Shown piece by piece: positions 26,851-35,467 of a stretch of 43,277 nt of DNA; position 1 is the first letter of the stretch; the number at the start of each line of letters is the position of its first letter. The position numbers and the translations under genes are program-made. The stretch comes from an uncultured Opitutia bacterium (GTDB taxonomy: Bacteria; Verrucomicrobiota; Verrucomicrobiia; Opitutales; Opitutaceae): positions 1-43,277 of the forward strand of contig CAIXKG010000094.1 in assembly GCA_903919985.1 (NCBI GenBank), read 5' to 3'. A model generated the notes under the pieces. That model made no database searches. It was not told the origin of the DNA and was given only the letters and a program-made list of their open reading frames with translations.

Positions 26851-29067
26851 CTACTCCTTGCTCTGTAGCCGCCCCAGAAATTCCGCCTCGTTCATGACCG
26901 ACACACCGAGCGCTGCGGCTGTTTCGCGCTTTTTCCCGCTGCCCTCTCCCGCCAGTAAGACGTAGGTTTTCCGCGTAAGCTTTCCGACCACCCGGCCACC
27001 AGCCGCGGTAATTTCTCCCGTCGCCTGAGCGCGACTCAGGTGCGGCAGCACCCCGGTAATAACAAACGCTTTTCCGGCAAAGATGGACGACCTGGGCGTT
27101 ACCGCTCCCCCTGCCAACGTTGAGGAATGACCCAAGCCGGCGGCTAGCAAATCCGCTATCACGGTAGCGTTTGAATGATCGGCAAAATAGGCGACGACCG
27201 CCGCGGCCGTGGCCGCGGTAAAGTTGGCGGCGATCAAATCGTCGATATCCGCCTCCATCAAAACGTCCAAGCGGCCAAACTGTCTCGCCAATTCACGGCT
27301 GGTGACAAGGCCGACCCGGGAAATTCCCACGCCGTAAATCACCCGCCAAAGTTCCGCGTGCCGGCTCCGATCGATAGCGGCGAGCGTACGTTGCGCCGTC
27401 CGCAACTTTCCGGAATCACTCGCCGCGAAATCCTCCGGTTTGAGGTGATACAAGTCGGCGAACGACTTGACCCGACCGCGTTCGACCAAACTTGCAATGG
27501 CGGCTGGCCCAAGCCCCTCGATGTCCATGGCTTCATTGGACGCGAAGTGCTGCAACCGGCGTTGAAGTTGCGCCGGGCAGTCTGGGTTCGCACACCGTAT
27601 GGCGGCTTCATCCTGCTCCGCCGTGAGCACGCTTTCGCAGGCCGGGCAATTCACCGGAAAAACAAAAGGCTGACTGCCGGGCATCCGGCGTGCGGTGTTC
27701 ACGCCCACAACCGCGGGAACGATCTCACCCGCTTTTTCCACGAAAATAAAATCCCCGATGCGGATATCGTTGCGCGCGATTTCCGCACGATTGTGCAATG
27801 TCGCACGCATCACGATCGATCCCCCCAGCGAGATCGGCGCGAATTCCGCCACAGGCGTGAGCACGCCCGTCCGGCCGACTTGAAGCGTGATCGCCAGCAA
27901 TCGGGTCTCCACGCGTTCGGCGGCATACTTGTAGGCCATCGCCCAGCGCGGAGCGTGATCACTCGCACCGAGCTTGGACCAGTCGGAGACCGAGTCCAGT
28001 TTCACCACCGCTCCATCGACAGGAAACGACCAGCTCGATCGATCGCGATCGAATGCCTGCACCGCTGCCCACATTTCGTCCGCCGTTCGCGTGACTGCGA
28101 TCCGCTCCACGCCCGGCAAGCCCCACGCGCGAATCTGTTCATGCAATGCCCGCTGGGAAATCGGCTGCGTGGCGCGCGGTTCCCATGCGCCCCACCCATA
28201 AAAAACAACCGCGAGTTTTCGCTCGGCCACTTCGCGCGGATCGAGCAGTTTCAGCGTGCCCGCGGCGAGATTGCGCGGATGGGAAAAAGGCGTCTCGCCG
28301 GCGGCCTCACGCTCGTGATTGAGGCGTTCAAATTCGGCCAACGGCAGATAAATTTCGCCGCGCAGCTCCACAATGTCGGGAATAGGATTCCGCCCGTCAG
28401 CGGTCACCGTTTTTAATTCGAGCGGGAGCTCGGGGATCGTACGGACATTGGCCGTGACATCATCGCCTTCGATGCCGTTGCCGCGGGTAACCGCGCGGAC
28501 CAGTCTTCCCTTTTCATAGGTCACGCTGATGGCGAGGCCGTCGAATTTGGGTTCGATCACGAAAAGCAAATCATCCCGGTGAAGTTGATGGGCGAGCCGG
28601 GCCTGAAACGCCCGTAGCTCCACCTCGGAATAACTTTTCTCGAGACTGAGCATTCGCTCGCGATGGCGATAGAGCGGAAATTTCCCGGTGCGATCGTCGC
28701 CCAGCGAATCGGTGGGCGACCCATTGCCGGCGTAGGCCGGATGGATTTCTTCCAGAGCCACCAGGGTCCGTTTGAGCTCATCGTAAGCGGCGTCGGTGAT
28801 CTCGGGCGCGGCCTTCCGATAATAAAGTTCATCGTGATGGGCGATCTCAGCGCGAAGCCGGGCCATCCGGGTTTCGGTTTCGTCGCCGCCTTTTATCCGG
28901 CCTGCGACCGACGGTGACGGCGCGGCCGACGGAGCCTCAGTTGCATTCGCGTCGACGACGGCGCCGGCTCCCTCGCTCGAAACCAGAAAAAATGTCGCGG
29001 CAAGTGCGGCGACGCCCCGGAGATATTTAGCCTCCCGGCTAAATTGAGTACGTTGAAAAAAGTTCAT
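26851..29067 (-). CDS. ligA: NAD-dependent DNA ligase with a signal-like N-terminal extension
   Basis: Complete NAD-dependent ligase of 738 residues. Domain Ia lies at about 68-115 (HHDELYYRKAAPEITDAAYD). The adenylation site is Lys174 in EPKFDG, followed by RAVTRGNGIEGDDVT. Next come the OB fold (VGRTGVLTPVAEF), a four-cysteine zinc finger (CPAC...CANPDC), helix-hairpin-helix repeats (DIEGLGPAAI, YGVGISRVG) and a C-terminal BRCT domain (FAGKAFVITGVLP). Unusually, residues 1-67 precede the enzyme and look like a signal peptide or anchor: Arg/Lys at 11-17, a hydrophobic run at 18-30, and AGA as a possible cleavage site. An ATG at 28866 (Met68) would give a normal-length cytoplasmic ligase, but has no Shine-Dalgarno. 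Either could be the true start. Confidence 0.9.
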   Translation of the reverse strand: MNFFQRTQFSREAKYLRGVAALAATFFLVSSEGAGAVVDANATEAPSAAPSPSVAGRIKGGDETETRMARLRAEIAHHDELYYRKAAPEITDAAYDELKRTLVALEEIHPAYAGNGSPTDSLGDDRTGKFPLYRHRERMLSLEKSYSEVELRAFQARLAHQLHRDDLLFVIEPKFDGLAISVTYEKGRLVRAVTRGNGIEGDDVTANVRTIPELPLELKTVTADGRNPIPDIVELRGEIYLPLAEFERLNHEREAAGETPFSHPRNLAAGTLKLLDPREVAERKLAVVFYGWGAWEPRATQPISQRALHEQIRAWGLPGVERIAVTRTADEMWAAVQAFDRDRSSWSFPVDGAVVKLDSVSDWSKLGASDHAPRWAMAYKYAAERVETRLLAITLQVGRTGVLTPVAEFAPISLGGSIVMRATLHNRAEIARNDIRIGDFIFVEKAGEIVPAVVGVNTARRMPGSQPFVFPVNCPACESVLTAEQDEAAIRCANPDCPAQLQRRLQHFASNEAMDIEGLGPAAIASLVERGRVKSFADLYHLKPEDFAASDSGKLRTAQRTLAAIDRSRHAELWRVIYGVGISRVGLVTSRELARQFGRLDVLMEADIDDLIAANFTAATAAAVVAYFADHSNATVIADLLAAGLGHSSTLAGGAVTPRSSIFAGKAFVITGVLPHLSRAQATGEITAAGGRVVGKLTRKTYVLLAGEGSGKKRETAAALGVSVMNEAEFLGRLQSKE

Positions 29068-29374
29068 AAACTCGGAACGCGTTCACATCGCATGAGCGCA
29101 GCGGTGTGGTAGGTGCGGCGCCCGCCACCTCACGTCAAGAAACCGGGGCCCATATGACAGGCTCGTATGACACGCGCGATCCGGCCGGAAAATTTCCGCG
29201 ATTAAAATCACTGCCGTCTGCTCGCTCAAACCGCCCAAGCAGCGACCCCGAAAAAACGTGGCCGCTCTGGGGCTCGCTACCGAGCTGCCCTATCTAAATC
29301 TTAACTGCATCGTTCCGGCTGGATAAGGGTGCCCGCAGCGCGGGGGCGGTTGCGTCCGAGCCCCAGCGTTTTCC
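29068..29374. other. Gap of 307 bases between fhs and ligA
   Basis: Both neighbours point left, so this region should hold the ligA promoter and the end of the fhs transcript. No terminator with a T-run, no riboswitch-like structure and no supported small gene was seen. A weak AGGTG/CACCT pairing near 29110-29130 is the only local structure noted. Confidence 0.45.
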
Positions 29375-30991
29375 TCAACAAAGTCCCGTGATCGTCCCAG
29401 CCTCCGACACGTCGATGCGCTCAGCCGCCGGAATGCGCGGCAGCGCTGGCATGCGCAGCATCTGGCCGGTAAGCGCGACCAGAAACCCGGCGCCATTCGC
29501 GATCTCGAAATCGCGCACCGTGATCGTGAACCCGCGCGGCCGGCCTTGTTTCTTCGGATCATCACTCAACGAGTCCTGCGTCTTGGCCATGCAGATCGGC
29601 AGACGGCCGAAACCGGCGGCGGTGAACAACGCAAGTTTCTGCTCCGCCGCCGAAGTGAACTCCACCCCGTCCGCCCCGTACATGCGCGTGGCGATCGCGT
29701 GAATTTTTTCCCGCACAGGTTGGTCGTCCGTGTATAGAAAAGGCAGCGGCGGCACCGAAGCCGGCATCGCCTGCGCCACGGTTTCCGCGAGTTCGACGGC
29801 GCCCGCGCCACCCTCACCAAAGACATCCGCCGTCGCGCACCGCACGCCTTGCGCCGCGCAAAACCGATGCACGGCGGCAAGCTCGTCCGCGGTGTCGCTT
29901 TTAAATTGATTGATCGCCACCACGACCGGACGGCCGAACTGCCCGGCACTCGCGAGGTGCGCCCCAAGATTATCCAAGCCGCGCTCGACCGCGGCGACAC
30001 TCGGCAACGTCAGCTCGGTCAACGGCACACCGCCGTGCATTTTCAAGGCGCGGATCGTCGCCACCAGCACAATCAAAGCCGGCGCCAATCCGCTCTGCCG
30101 ACACTTCAAGTCGATGAATTTTTCGCCGCCGAGATCGAAGGCAAAACCGGCCTCGGTCACGACGAAGTCGGCGTGCGCCAGCGCGAGCCGCGTCGCGAGC
30201 ACTGAATTGCAGCCGTGTGCAATATTGGCGAACGGCCCGCCGTGCACAAAAGCCGGGACCCCTTCGAGCGACTGCACGAGATTCGGCTCGATCGCATCAC
30301 GGAGCACGGCGAGCAGCGCGCCCGTGACGTTAAACTCCTGCGCGAAAACCGGCTCACCGGTTCCGGTGAAACCCACCACGATCCGGTCGAGCCGCGCGCG
30401 CAGATCGGCCCGCGACGTAGCAAGACAGAGAATCGCCATCACCTCCGACGCTGCGGTGATGTCGAAGCCCGACGCTCGCTCGCTCGCCGCACCGCGTGAA
30501 ATCACGATCGACCGCAGCGCCCGATCGTTGGAGTCCAGCGCGCGTTTCCAAAGGACACCCTCTGGCGCTAGCCGCGTGGATTTGAAGTGGAGGCGATTGT
30601 CGATCGCCGCCGCGAGAAGATTATGCGCCGCCGTGATCGCGTGAAAATCGCCGGTGAAATGCAGGTTGATCGACTCCGCCGGAGTGAGGCTGCTGCGCCC
30701 GCCCCCGGTGGCACTGCCCTTGCGCCCGAAGACCGGCCCCATCGACGGCTGGCGCAACGCAAGCGCGACGGAACGGCCGATTCTTTTAAGTCCCTGCGCC
30801 AGGCCGATCGACACCGTGGTTTTCCCTTCGCCCGCCGGCGTCGGCGTGATCGCCGAGACGAGCACGAGCCGCCCGCGCGGCAGCGCATCATTGAGCGCCG
30901 CGAGTGAAACCTTCGCTTTGTCGCGGCCGTAAAGGCTGAGGTGCTCCGGTTTGAGGCCGATGGTTTGGGCGACGAGGGAAATGTCGTTCAT
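29375..30991 (-). CDS. fhs: Formate--tetrahydrofolate ligase
   Basis: Cytoplasmic enzyme of 538 residues making 10-formyl-THF from formate, THF and ATP. The P-loop TPAGEGKTT is at 51-59. The family block appears as LRQPSMGPVFGRKGSATGGG, then ESINLHFTGDFHAI. Most Fhs proteins have REPSLGPVFG-(I/M)KGGA, so this copy is moderately divergent. Later, PAFVHGGPFANIAHGCNSVLAT, VVTEAGFAFDLGGEKF and the C-terminal Gly/hydrophobic segment are conserved. ATG 30991 (MNDISLVAQTIGLKPEHLSLYG) matches the family start; the open frame back to 31195 crosses a palindrome and was rejected. It supplies one-carbon units to purine or formate metabolism. No ZTP or THF riboswitch was found upstream. Confidence 0.95.
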   Translation of the reverse strand: MNDISLVAQTIGLKPEHLSLYGRDKAKVSLAALNDALPRGRLVLVSAITPTPAGEGKTTVSIGLAQGLKRIGRSVALALRQPSMGPVFGRKGSATGGGRSSLTPAESINLHFTGDFHAITAAHNLLAAAIDNRLHFKSTRLAPEGVLWKRALDSNDRALRSIVISRGAASERASGFDITAASEVMAILCLATSRADLRARLDRIVVGFTGTGEPVFAQEFNVTGALLAVLRDAIEPNLVQSLEGVPAFVHGGPFANIAHGCNSVLATRLALAHADFVVTEAGFAFDLGGEKFIDLKCRQSGLAPALIVLVATIRALKMHGGVPLTELTLPSVAAVERGLDNLGAHLASAGQFGRPVVVAINQFKSDTADELAAVHRFCAAQGVRCATADVFGEGGAGAVELAETVAQAMPASVPPLPFLYTDDQPVREKIHAIATRMYGADGVEFTSAAEQKLALFTAAGFGRLPICMAKTQDSLSDDPKKQGRPRGFTITVRDFEIANGAGFLVALTGQMLRMPALPRIPAAERIDVSEAGTITGLC

Positions 30992-31094
30992 CGAAAGCGC
31001 GAAGCAGAACCCAGCTGCGCGTTCAAATCGAGGGTTATGTCCGGGGCGATGTGGTGGGTGGCTCTCACCGGCCCGTCGGACCTCGCAGCTCAGC

Positions 31095-31121
31095 GCGTGC
31101 GAATGCGGGGGAGCCGCACGC
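31095..31121. repeat. Hairpin upstream of fhs
   Basis: GCGTGCG (31095-31101) pairs perfectly with CGCACGC (31115-31121) around a 13-base GC-rich loop. It lies in the 261-base gap between fhs and the SWIB gene and resembles the other palindromes of the window. Confidence 0.45.
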
Positions 31122-31194
31122 CACCCGGGCGTCAGAGCGCCTTCAGCGGCGGCGCTTGCAACGGCTGTTCGCTGCGTCGTTTCCGCTGGGCACA

Positions 31195-31226
31195 AAAAAC
31201 GCCGCGAGCAAACTCGCGGCGTTTTT
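31195..31226. terminator. Bidirectional intrinsic terminator after the SWIB gene
   Basis: AAAAACGCCGCGAG (31195-31208) pairs perfectly with CTCGCGGCGTTTTT (31213-31226), loop CAAA. The A/T arms give a T-run after the GC stem on either strand. It ends the leftward SWIB transcript 27 bases past its stop and separates it from fhs. Confidence 0.93.
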
Positions 31227-31252
31227 AAAAACAGTAAAAGTCTTTCCTGAAA

Positions 31253-31522
31253 TCAGGAGACGTGGCCGGAGACCAGCTTGGTCATCTCGAACATGCTGAC
31301 CTTGCTCTTGCCGTTGAACACAGCCTTCATGGCGGCGTCGGCAACGATCATCTTTTTGTCCTTCTTGTCCTGGAGACCATTCTTCTTGATGTAGTCCCAG
31401 AGCTTCTTGGTGAGTTCGGTGCGTGGGAGGGGCTTCGAGCCAACAACCGCGGCGAGGGCGGCGTCAGGCGTAACAGGTTTCATGAACGCGGCGTTCGGTT
31501 TACGAGCAGCTTTTTTAGCCAT
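31253..31522 (-). CDS. SWIB/MDM2-domain protein
   Basis: An 89-residue, strongly basic protein made almost entirely of one SWIB domain. After a Lys/Ala-rich start (MAKKAARKPNAAF) come the domain landmarks PLPRTELTKKLWDYIKKNGL, then QDKKDKKMIVAD, MKAVFNGKSKVSMFEMTKL. SWIB domains are best known from eukaryotic chromatin remodellers. In bacteria they occur in Chlamydiae and Verrucomicrobia, alone or fused to topoisomerase I, and the role is not settled; chromosome condensation has been suggested. It is monocistronic, with its own terminator at 31195-31226. Confidence 0.93.
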   Translation of the reverse strand: MAKKAARKPNAAFMKPVTPDAALAAVVGSKPLPRTELTKKLWDYIKKNGLQDKKDKKMIVADAAMKAVFNGKSKVSMFEMTKLVSGHVS

Positions 31523-31670
31523 AGTGGATTTTGGTTTAGGGCGCTTTCAAGTGAAAGCGAGTCATTTGTAGAGGGAGAAAGCCGCGCTTTCCGAGGAAAA
31601 TTTTTCAAAATCTTCAAATTCTCCGAGGAGAATCGCTTCCTGCCCGTCGCGGCGCGCGAACGACCGGCCG

Positions 31671-33587
31671 TCAGTTTCGATCGTCCACCTGCACAAATTG
31701 CTGGTAAAGGGCCGCGTATCGCCCACCCGCCGCAAGCAACTGCGTGTGCGTCCCACGCTCGACGATGCGGCCCTGGTCCAGCACGAGCACGAGGTCCGCG
31801 TGACGGATCGTGCTGAGTCGGTGTGCGACAATGAAACTCGTACGCCCGCGCAGGAGCGTCCGCAAAGCCGTCTGCAATCGAGCCTCCGTCAACGCGTCGA
31901 TGGAACTCGTGGCCTCGTCGAGAATCACGAGGCGCGGGTCGGCCAGCAACGCGCGCGTGAAACACACGAGCTGACGCTGGCCGACGGAAAGCGCCGAGCC
32001 GCGTTCCCCCACCTCGGTCTCAAATCCGCGCGGCAAGCCTTCGAGAATATCCAGGCAGTCGAGCTGCGCCGCAGCGGCGCGAACCTCGGCGTCGGTGGCC
32101 TCCGGTTTCGCGAGGCGGATGTTCGCCATGACCGTCCCGCTGAAAAGAAAGTTCTGCTGCTGGACCATGCCCATCTGTCGATGCAGCGACTGGCTCGTGA
32201 TCGTACGAATTTCGCGGCCGTCGATCAAAAGCTGACCCTCCGTCGGAAGATAAAATTTCGAGACGAGATTGATGATCGAGCTCTTGCCGCTGCCGGTGTG
32301 TCCGACCAGTGCGACGGTCTGCCCCGGCTCCGCCGCGAAAGAGATGTCACGCAACACGAGGCGCGCCGGATCGTAGCCGAAGGAAAGATCGCGGAACTCG
32401 ACGGCGGCGCCGGCGGCGAGGCTTGGCGTTCCCGGTTGCGGGTTCTGAGTTGGGGAAAACGGAACCCGCAACTCCGAACCCATAACTGCGCCGGGGTTAC
32501 GCGGATCGGCCAGCGGCGTCGCATCGGACGCGTCTTCCCAATCCGGTACGGTGTCGATCAGGCGAAACACACGCTCCGCCCCGGCCATCGCGACCAACGC
32601 CTGATTGTATTGATTGCCGATGATCGCGATCGGCGAAAAAAAGAAATTCGAAAGAAGGAAAAACGCGACCAGCGCATCGATGGTCATCGCGCCTTCGAAC
32701 ACGCGCCAACCGCCGAAAAGCAGCAGAATGGCCACGAAGAACTGGCTATTCAGTTCCAACAATGGGGTGAGAATCGCCGACGTCCGCGCGTACGCGATGT
32801 TGTAACGTGCGTGGTCCGCGAGCAGCCCGCGAAAGAGCCCGGCGTTGGTCTCTTGCCGCACGAAGCCTTGCGTCACCCGGATGCCGTTGACCGATTCAGC
32901 GAGCGTCGCGGTCACGCGGCTGAAGCTCTCCGAGGCCGCGCGCGTGAGCCCGCTGAGCTTCAGGCGAAAATGGTTATTCAGCAGCCAGAGCACGGGCGCC
33001 ATGCCGATGATCACGAGGAAGAGCACCCAATCGTAGCTGACCATGACCACCGCAGTGAAAATCATTTGCCCCAGCTGAATGATGCTCACGAACAGCACAT
33101 CCTGAATGCCGACGCGCACCGATTCCACGTCACTCGTCACGCGGCCGATGATACGGCCGATTTTGAAGCGGTGGAAAAAACTCATCGGCTGCCGCTGGGT
33201 CTTCGCGAAGATTTCTGCGCGCAGGCCGTTGACCACCGTCTCGCCGATCTCGAGCGCATAACGCTGGCGCCAGTGGAATAACAGGTCGGTCGTAAACGCC
33301 AGCACCGCGTAACCGAGCACGGCCCACGGTAACGCGCCGACTTCGTGCCGCGCAATCGGACCCGAGATGATTTTCGCCGACGCCCAGATCACCGCCGGCA
33401 ATTGCGCGGAGCGAATCAGGCTGAGCACCGTGAGTGCGTTGAGTTTCCATTGCATCGGGCGGGCGTACGACAACAGCCGGCGCATCAGCCCCCATTCCAG
33501 TGGACGCACGATCTCCTCGTCCTCGTCGGCGTCGCGCAGGCGGTGGACGAGACCGATGTCGCGCACTTTGGGCGGCAAGGCACTCAT
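31671..33587 (-). CDS. ABC exporter half-transporter A (MsbA/MDR type)
   Basis: Membrane-fused ABC exporter subunit of 638 residues. The transmembrane domain (about 40-345, six helices) contains coupling text such as QPMSFFHRFKIGRIIGRVTSD. The nucleotide domain has Walker A GHTGSGKSS near 428-436, Walker B LVILDEATSSID with the catalytic Glu558, and the switch His in IVAHRLSTI. Its signature is LSVGQ at 533-537, not LSGGQ, so the site it completes on the partner is degenerate. The linker (about 365-390) carries an extra low-complexity stretch encoded by an inverted repeat. Its ATG overlaps the stop of half-transporter B (ATGA). Substrate unknown; lipid, drug or peptide export are all possible. 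Confidence 0.93.
   Translation of the reverse strand: MSALPPKVRDIGLVHRLRDADEDEEIVRPLEWGLMRRLLSYARPMQWKLNALTVLSLIRSAQLPAVIWASAKIISGPIARHEVGALPWAVLGYAVLAFTTDLLFHWRQRYALEIGETVVNGLRAEIFAKTQRQPMSFFHRFKIGRIIGRVTSDVESVRVGIQDVLFVSIIQLGQMIFTAVVMVSYDWVLFLVIIGMAPVLWLLNNHFRLKLSGLTRAASESFSRVTATLAESVNGIRVTQGFVRQETNAGLFRGLLADHARYNIAYARTSAILTPLLELNSQFFVAILLLFGGWRVFEGAMTIDALVAFFLLSNFFFSPIAIIGNQYNQALVAMAGAERVFRLIDTVPDWEDASDATPLADPRNPGAVMGSELRVPFSPTQNPQPGTPSLAAGAAVEFRDLSFGYDPARLVLRDISFAAEPGQTVALVGHTGSGKSSIINLVSKFYLPTEGQLLIDGREIRTITSQSLHRQMGMVQQQNFLFSGTVMANIRLAKPEATDAEVRAAAAQLDCLDILEGLPRGFETEVGERGSALSVGQRQLVCFTRALLADPRLVILDEATSSIDALTEARLQTALRTLLRGRTSFIVAHRLSTIRHADLVLVLDQGRIVERGTHTQLLAAGGRYAALYQQFVQVDDRN
32435..32472. 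repeat. Inverted repeat inside the ABC exporter A coding sequence
   Basis: GTTGCGGGTTC (32435-32445) and GAACCCGCAAC (32462-32472) are a perfect 11-base inverted repeat with a 16-base loop, with partial matches beyond the arms. It encodes part of the linker between membrane and ATPase domains (about residues 372-384), which is longer than usual here. Confidence 0.65.
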
Positions 33588-35467
33588 GCGGAGTTCTCCT
33601 CGAGTTTGGCCGATTGCAATTCGCGGTTGTCGACGAGCTGGAGATTCGCGACGTGCAGATACGGGCCGGGCTGGCGCATCAGTTGGTCGTGGGTGCCGCG
33701 CTGCACGATGCGGCCATTTTCCAGCACGATGATAAAGTCTGCGCGGCGGAGTGTGCTCAGCCGATGCGCGACGATGAATGTGGTCCGGCCGGCCATCGCG
33801 CGATCGAGGGCCTCGAAAATCTCGTGCTCGGTTTCGCTGTCGATCGCCGCCGTCGGATCGTCGAGCAACAGGATCGCAGGTTCGAGCAGGACGGCGCGCG
33901 CGATCGCGAGGCGCTGGCGTTGTCCGCCGGAGAGCGTGCTCCCGCTTTCCCCGAGGATGGTGCTGTAGCCCTGTGGCAGAGCCATGATGAAGTCGTGCGC
34001 GGCGGCGATGCGCGCGGCTTTCTCAATCTGAGCCGGGGTCGCCTCGGGATGGCCGAAAGCGATGTTGGCCGAGATCGTGTTGGAAAAAAGAAAGCTCTCC
34101 TGAAAAACCAGCCCGATGTTGCGGCGCAAATCGTCGAGGTGGATCTGCCGCGCATCGAGCCCATCGATCAGCACCCGGCCCGCCGTCGGATCGAAGAAGC
34201 GCGGCACGAGACTCATCAACACGCTCTTCCCCGAGCCGGTCGCACCGAGGATCGCGATGCACTGGCCCGGCTGAACTTCCAGGTCGATGTCGCGCACGAC
34301 GGCATCGGCGCCGTCGTAGGCGAACGAGACGTTTTCGAATTTAACCGTGCCCGCGAGTTTCGGACGGCGCACAGCGTCGGGCGCGTTTTTTACCTCAACC
34401 GGAGCGTCAAGAATCTCGAACACGCGGCGCGCGCCAATGAGGGATTGCTGCACGCTGTTCACGATCGTGGCGACGTTGTTGATCTGACCGGAAAATTGTT
34501 CGAGCAAACCGGCGAACACCACCAAGCCGGTGCCGAACGGCAGCTGACCCTGCGCCACCAGCCAGCCGCCGTAGCCGAGGAGGACCATCATGTTCACGCG
34601 GGTCAGAAAGCCCACCACCGGCGTGAACAAACTGAGCCGCCAGAAAATTCCGCGCTGCTGATCGTAGCAGGCTTGGTTGGCGGTATCGAACTGCGCCCGG
34701 CTTTCCGCTTCGCGCCCGAACCCCTTGGTCACCGCTACGCCTTGAATACTCTCGGCCAAGATCTGAACCATTTTTTCCACCAAGTTGCGATTGAGCGCAT
34801 ATTCCGGTTGCGTGCGGCGAGTGTGCCAGGCGGAGAGCGCCCAGAGCACGGGCGTCGTCGCAAGACAGGCGACGGTCAGGCCCGGATGCAGGCTCGCCAT
34901 GTAAACCACGTAGACGGTCAGCGAGATTATCATGATCACACTTTGGATCAGGACTTGATCGACGAACATCCGCACACTTTGTGCATCGCTTGTTACCCGG
35001 GTGATGATCGAACCCGTCGAGTGGGCGTCGAAAAACCGGAAACTCAGCCGCTGGAGTTTGTCGTGCACCTCCGCGCGCAAGTCGACGACGAGCCGCTGCT
35101 GCACGAGCCGGTTGACCGAAACGGCATACACGTAGTTGAGCACCGCGCGCGCGATCGCAAACGTGAGAATGCAGCCCGCGAGCAGACCGAGCACCTGCAG
35201 CGGCGCCCAGGTTTCGGGCAGCACCAGGTGCAGTTTATTAGCCCCGAGCGGCACATGCTCGATACGGTGCTTGATGTAATCGATACCGAGTCCGGTAAAA
35301 CTCAGACCGAAAATGCCGAGGGTCAGCAGCACAAGCTGAATACCGAGCACCCGCAGGCAATGCAGCCGATAACGCCAAGTAAGCCCGAATAATCGCCGCA
35401 CGAGCGCCGCGTTGCTGAGCGCGGGCGCGACGGCGGAATCGGTTAACGTGGCGGACATTTGGCCCAT
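33584..35467 (-). CDS. ABC exporter half-transporter B (degenerate ATPase site)
   Basis: Second subunit of the heterodimeric exporter, 627 residues. Six helices span about 30-335, with coupling text such as RLSFRFFDAHSTGSIITRVT. The nucleotide domain has Walker A GATGSGKS near 408-415, a canonical signature LSGGQ at 512-516, and Walker B ILLLDDPTAAID, in which Asp537 replaces the catalytic glutamate. Combined with LSVGQ in subunit A, one composite ATP site (B Walker motifs with A signature) is degenerate and the other is canonical, as in TM287/288 and BmrCD. ATG at 35458 (MSATL) is an alternative start three codons in. It is first in a two-gene operon. Confidence 0.93.
   Translation of the reverse strand: MGQMSATLTDSAVAPALSNAALVRRLFGLTWRYRLHCLRVLGIQLVLLTLGIFGLSFTGLGIDYIKHRIEHVPLGANKLHLVLPETWAPLQVLGLLAGCILTFAIARAVLNYVYAVSVNRLVQQRLVVDLRAEVHDKLQRLSFRFFDAHSTGSIITRVTSDAQSVRMFVDQVLIQSVIMIISLTVYVVYMASLHPGLTVACLATTPVLWALSAWHTRRTQPEYALNRNLVEKMVQILAESIQGVAVTKGFGREAESRAQFDTANQACYDQQRGIFWRLSLFTPVVGFLTRVNMMVLLGYGGWLVAQGQLPFGTGLVVFAGLLEQFSGQINNVATIVNSVQQSLIGARRVFEILDAPVEVKNAPDAVRRPKLAGTVKFENVSFAYDGADAVVRDIDLEVQPGQCIAILGATGSGKSVLMSLVPRFFDPTAGRVLIDGLDARQIHLDDLRRNIGLVFQESFLFSNTISANIAFGHPEATPAQIEKAARIAAAHDFIMALPQGYSTILGESGSTLSGGQRQRLAIARAVLLEPAILLLDDPTAAIDSETEHEIFEALDRAMAGRTTFIVAHRLSTLRRADFIIVLENGRIVQRGTHDQLMRQPGPYLHVANLQLVDNRELQSAKLEENSA

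Noticed and set aside
30992-31190. Possible ZTP or THF riboswitch before fhs
   Set aside because: The leader has a hairpin at 31095-31121, but the conserved ZTP (pfl) core ending CCGCCTGGGCA and the THF riboswitch core were not found on the correct strand.
31698-35392. Two long + strand frames antisense to the ABC exporter genes
   Set aside because: Both ABC genes show all expected motifs on the - strand; the + frames are His/Arg-rich shadow translations.
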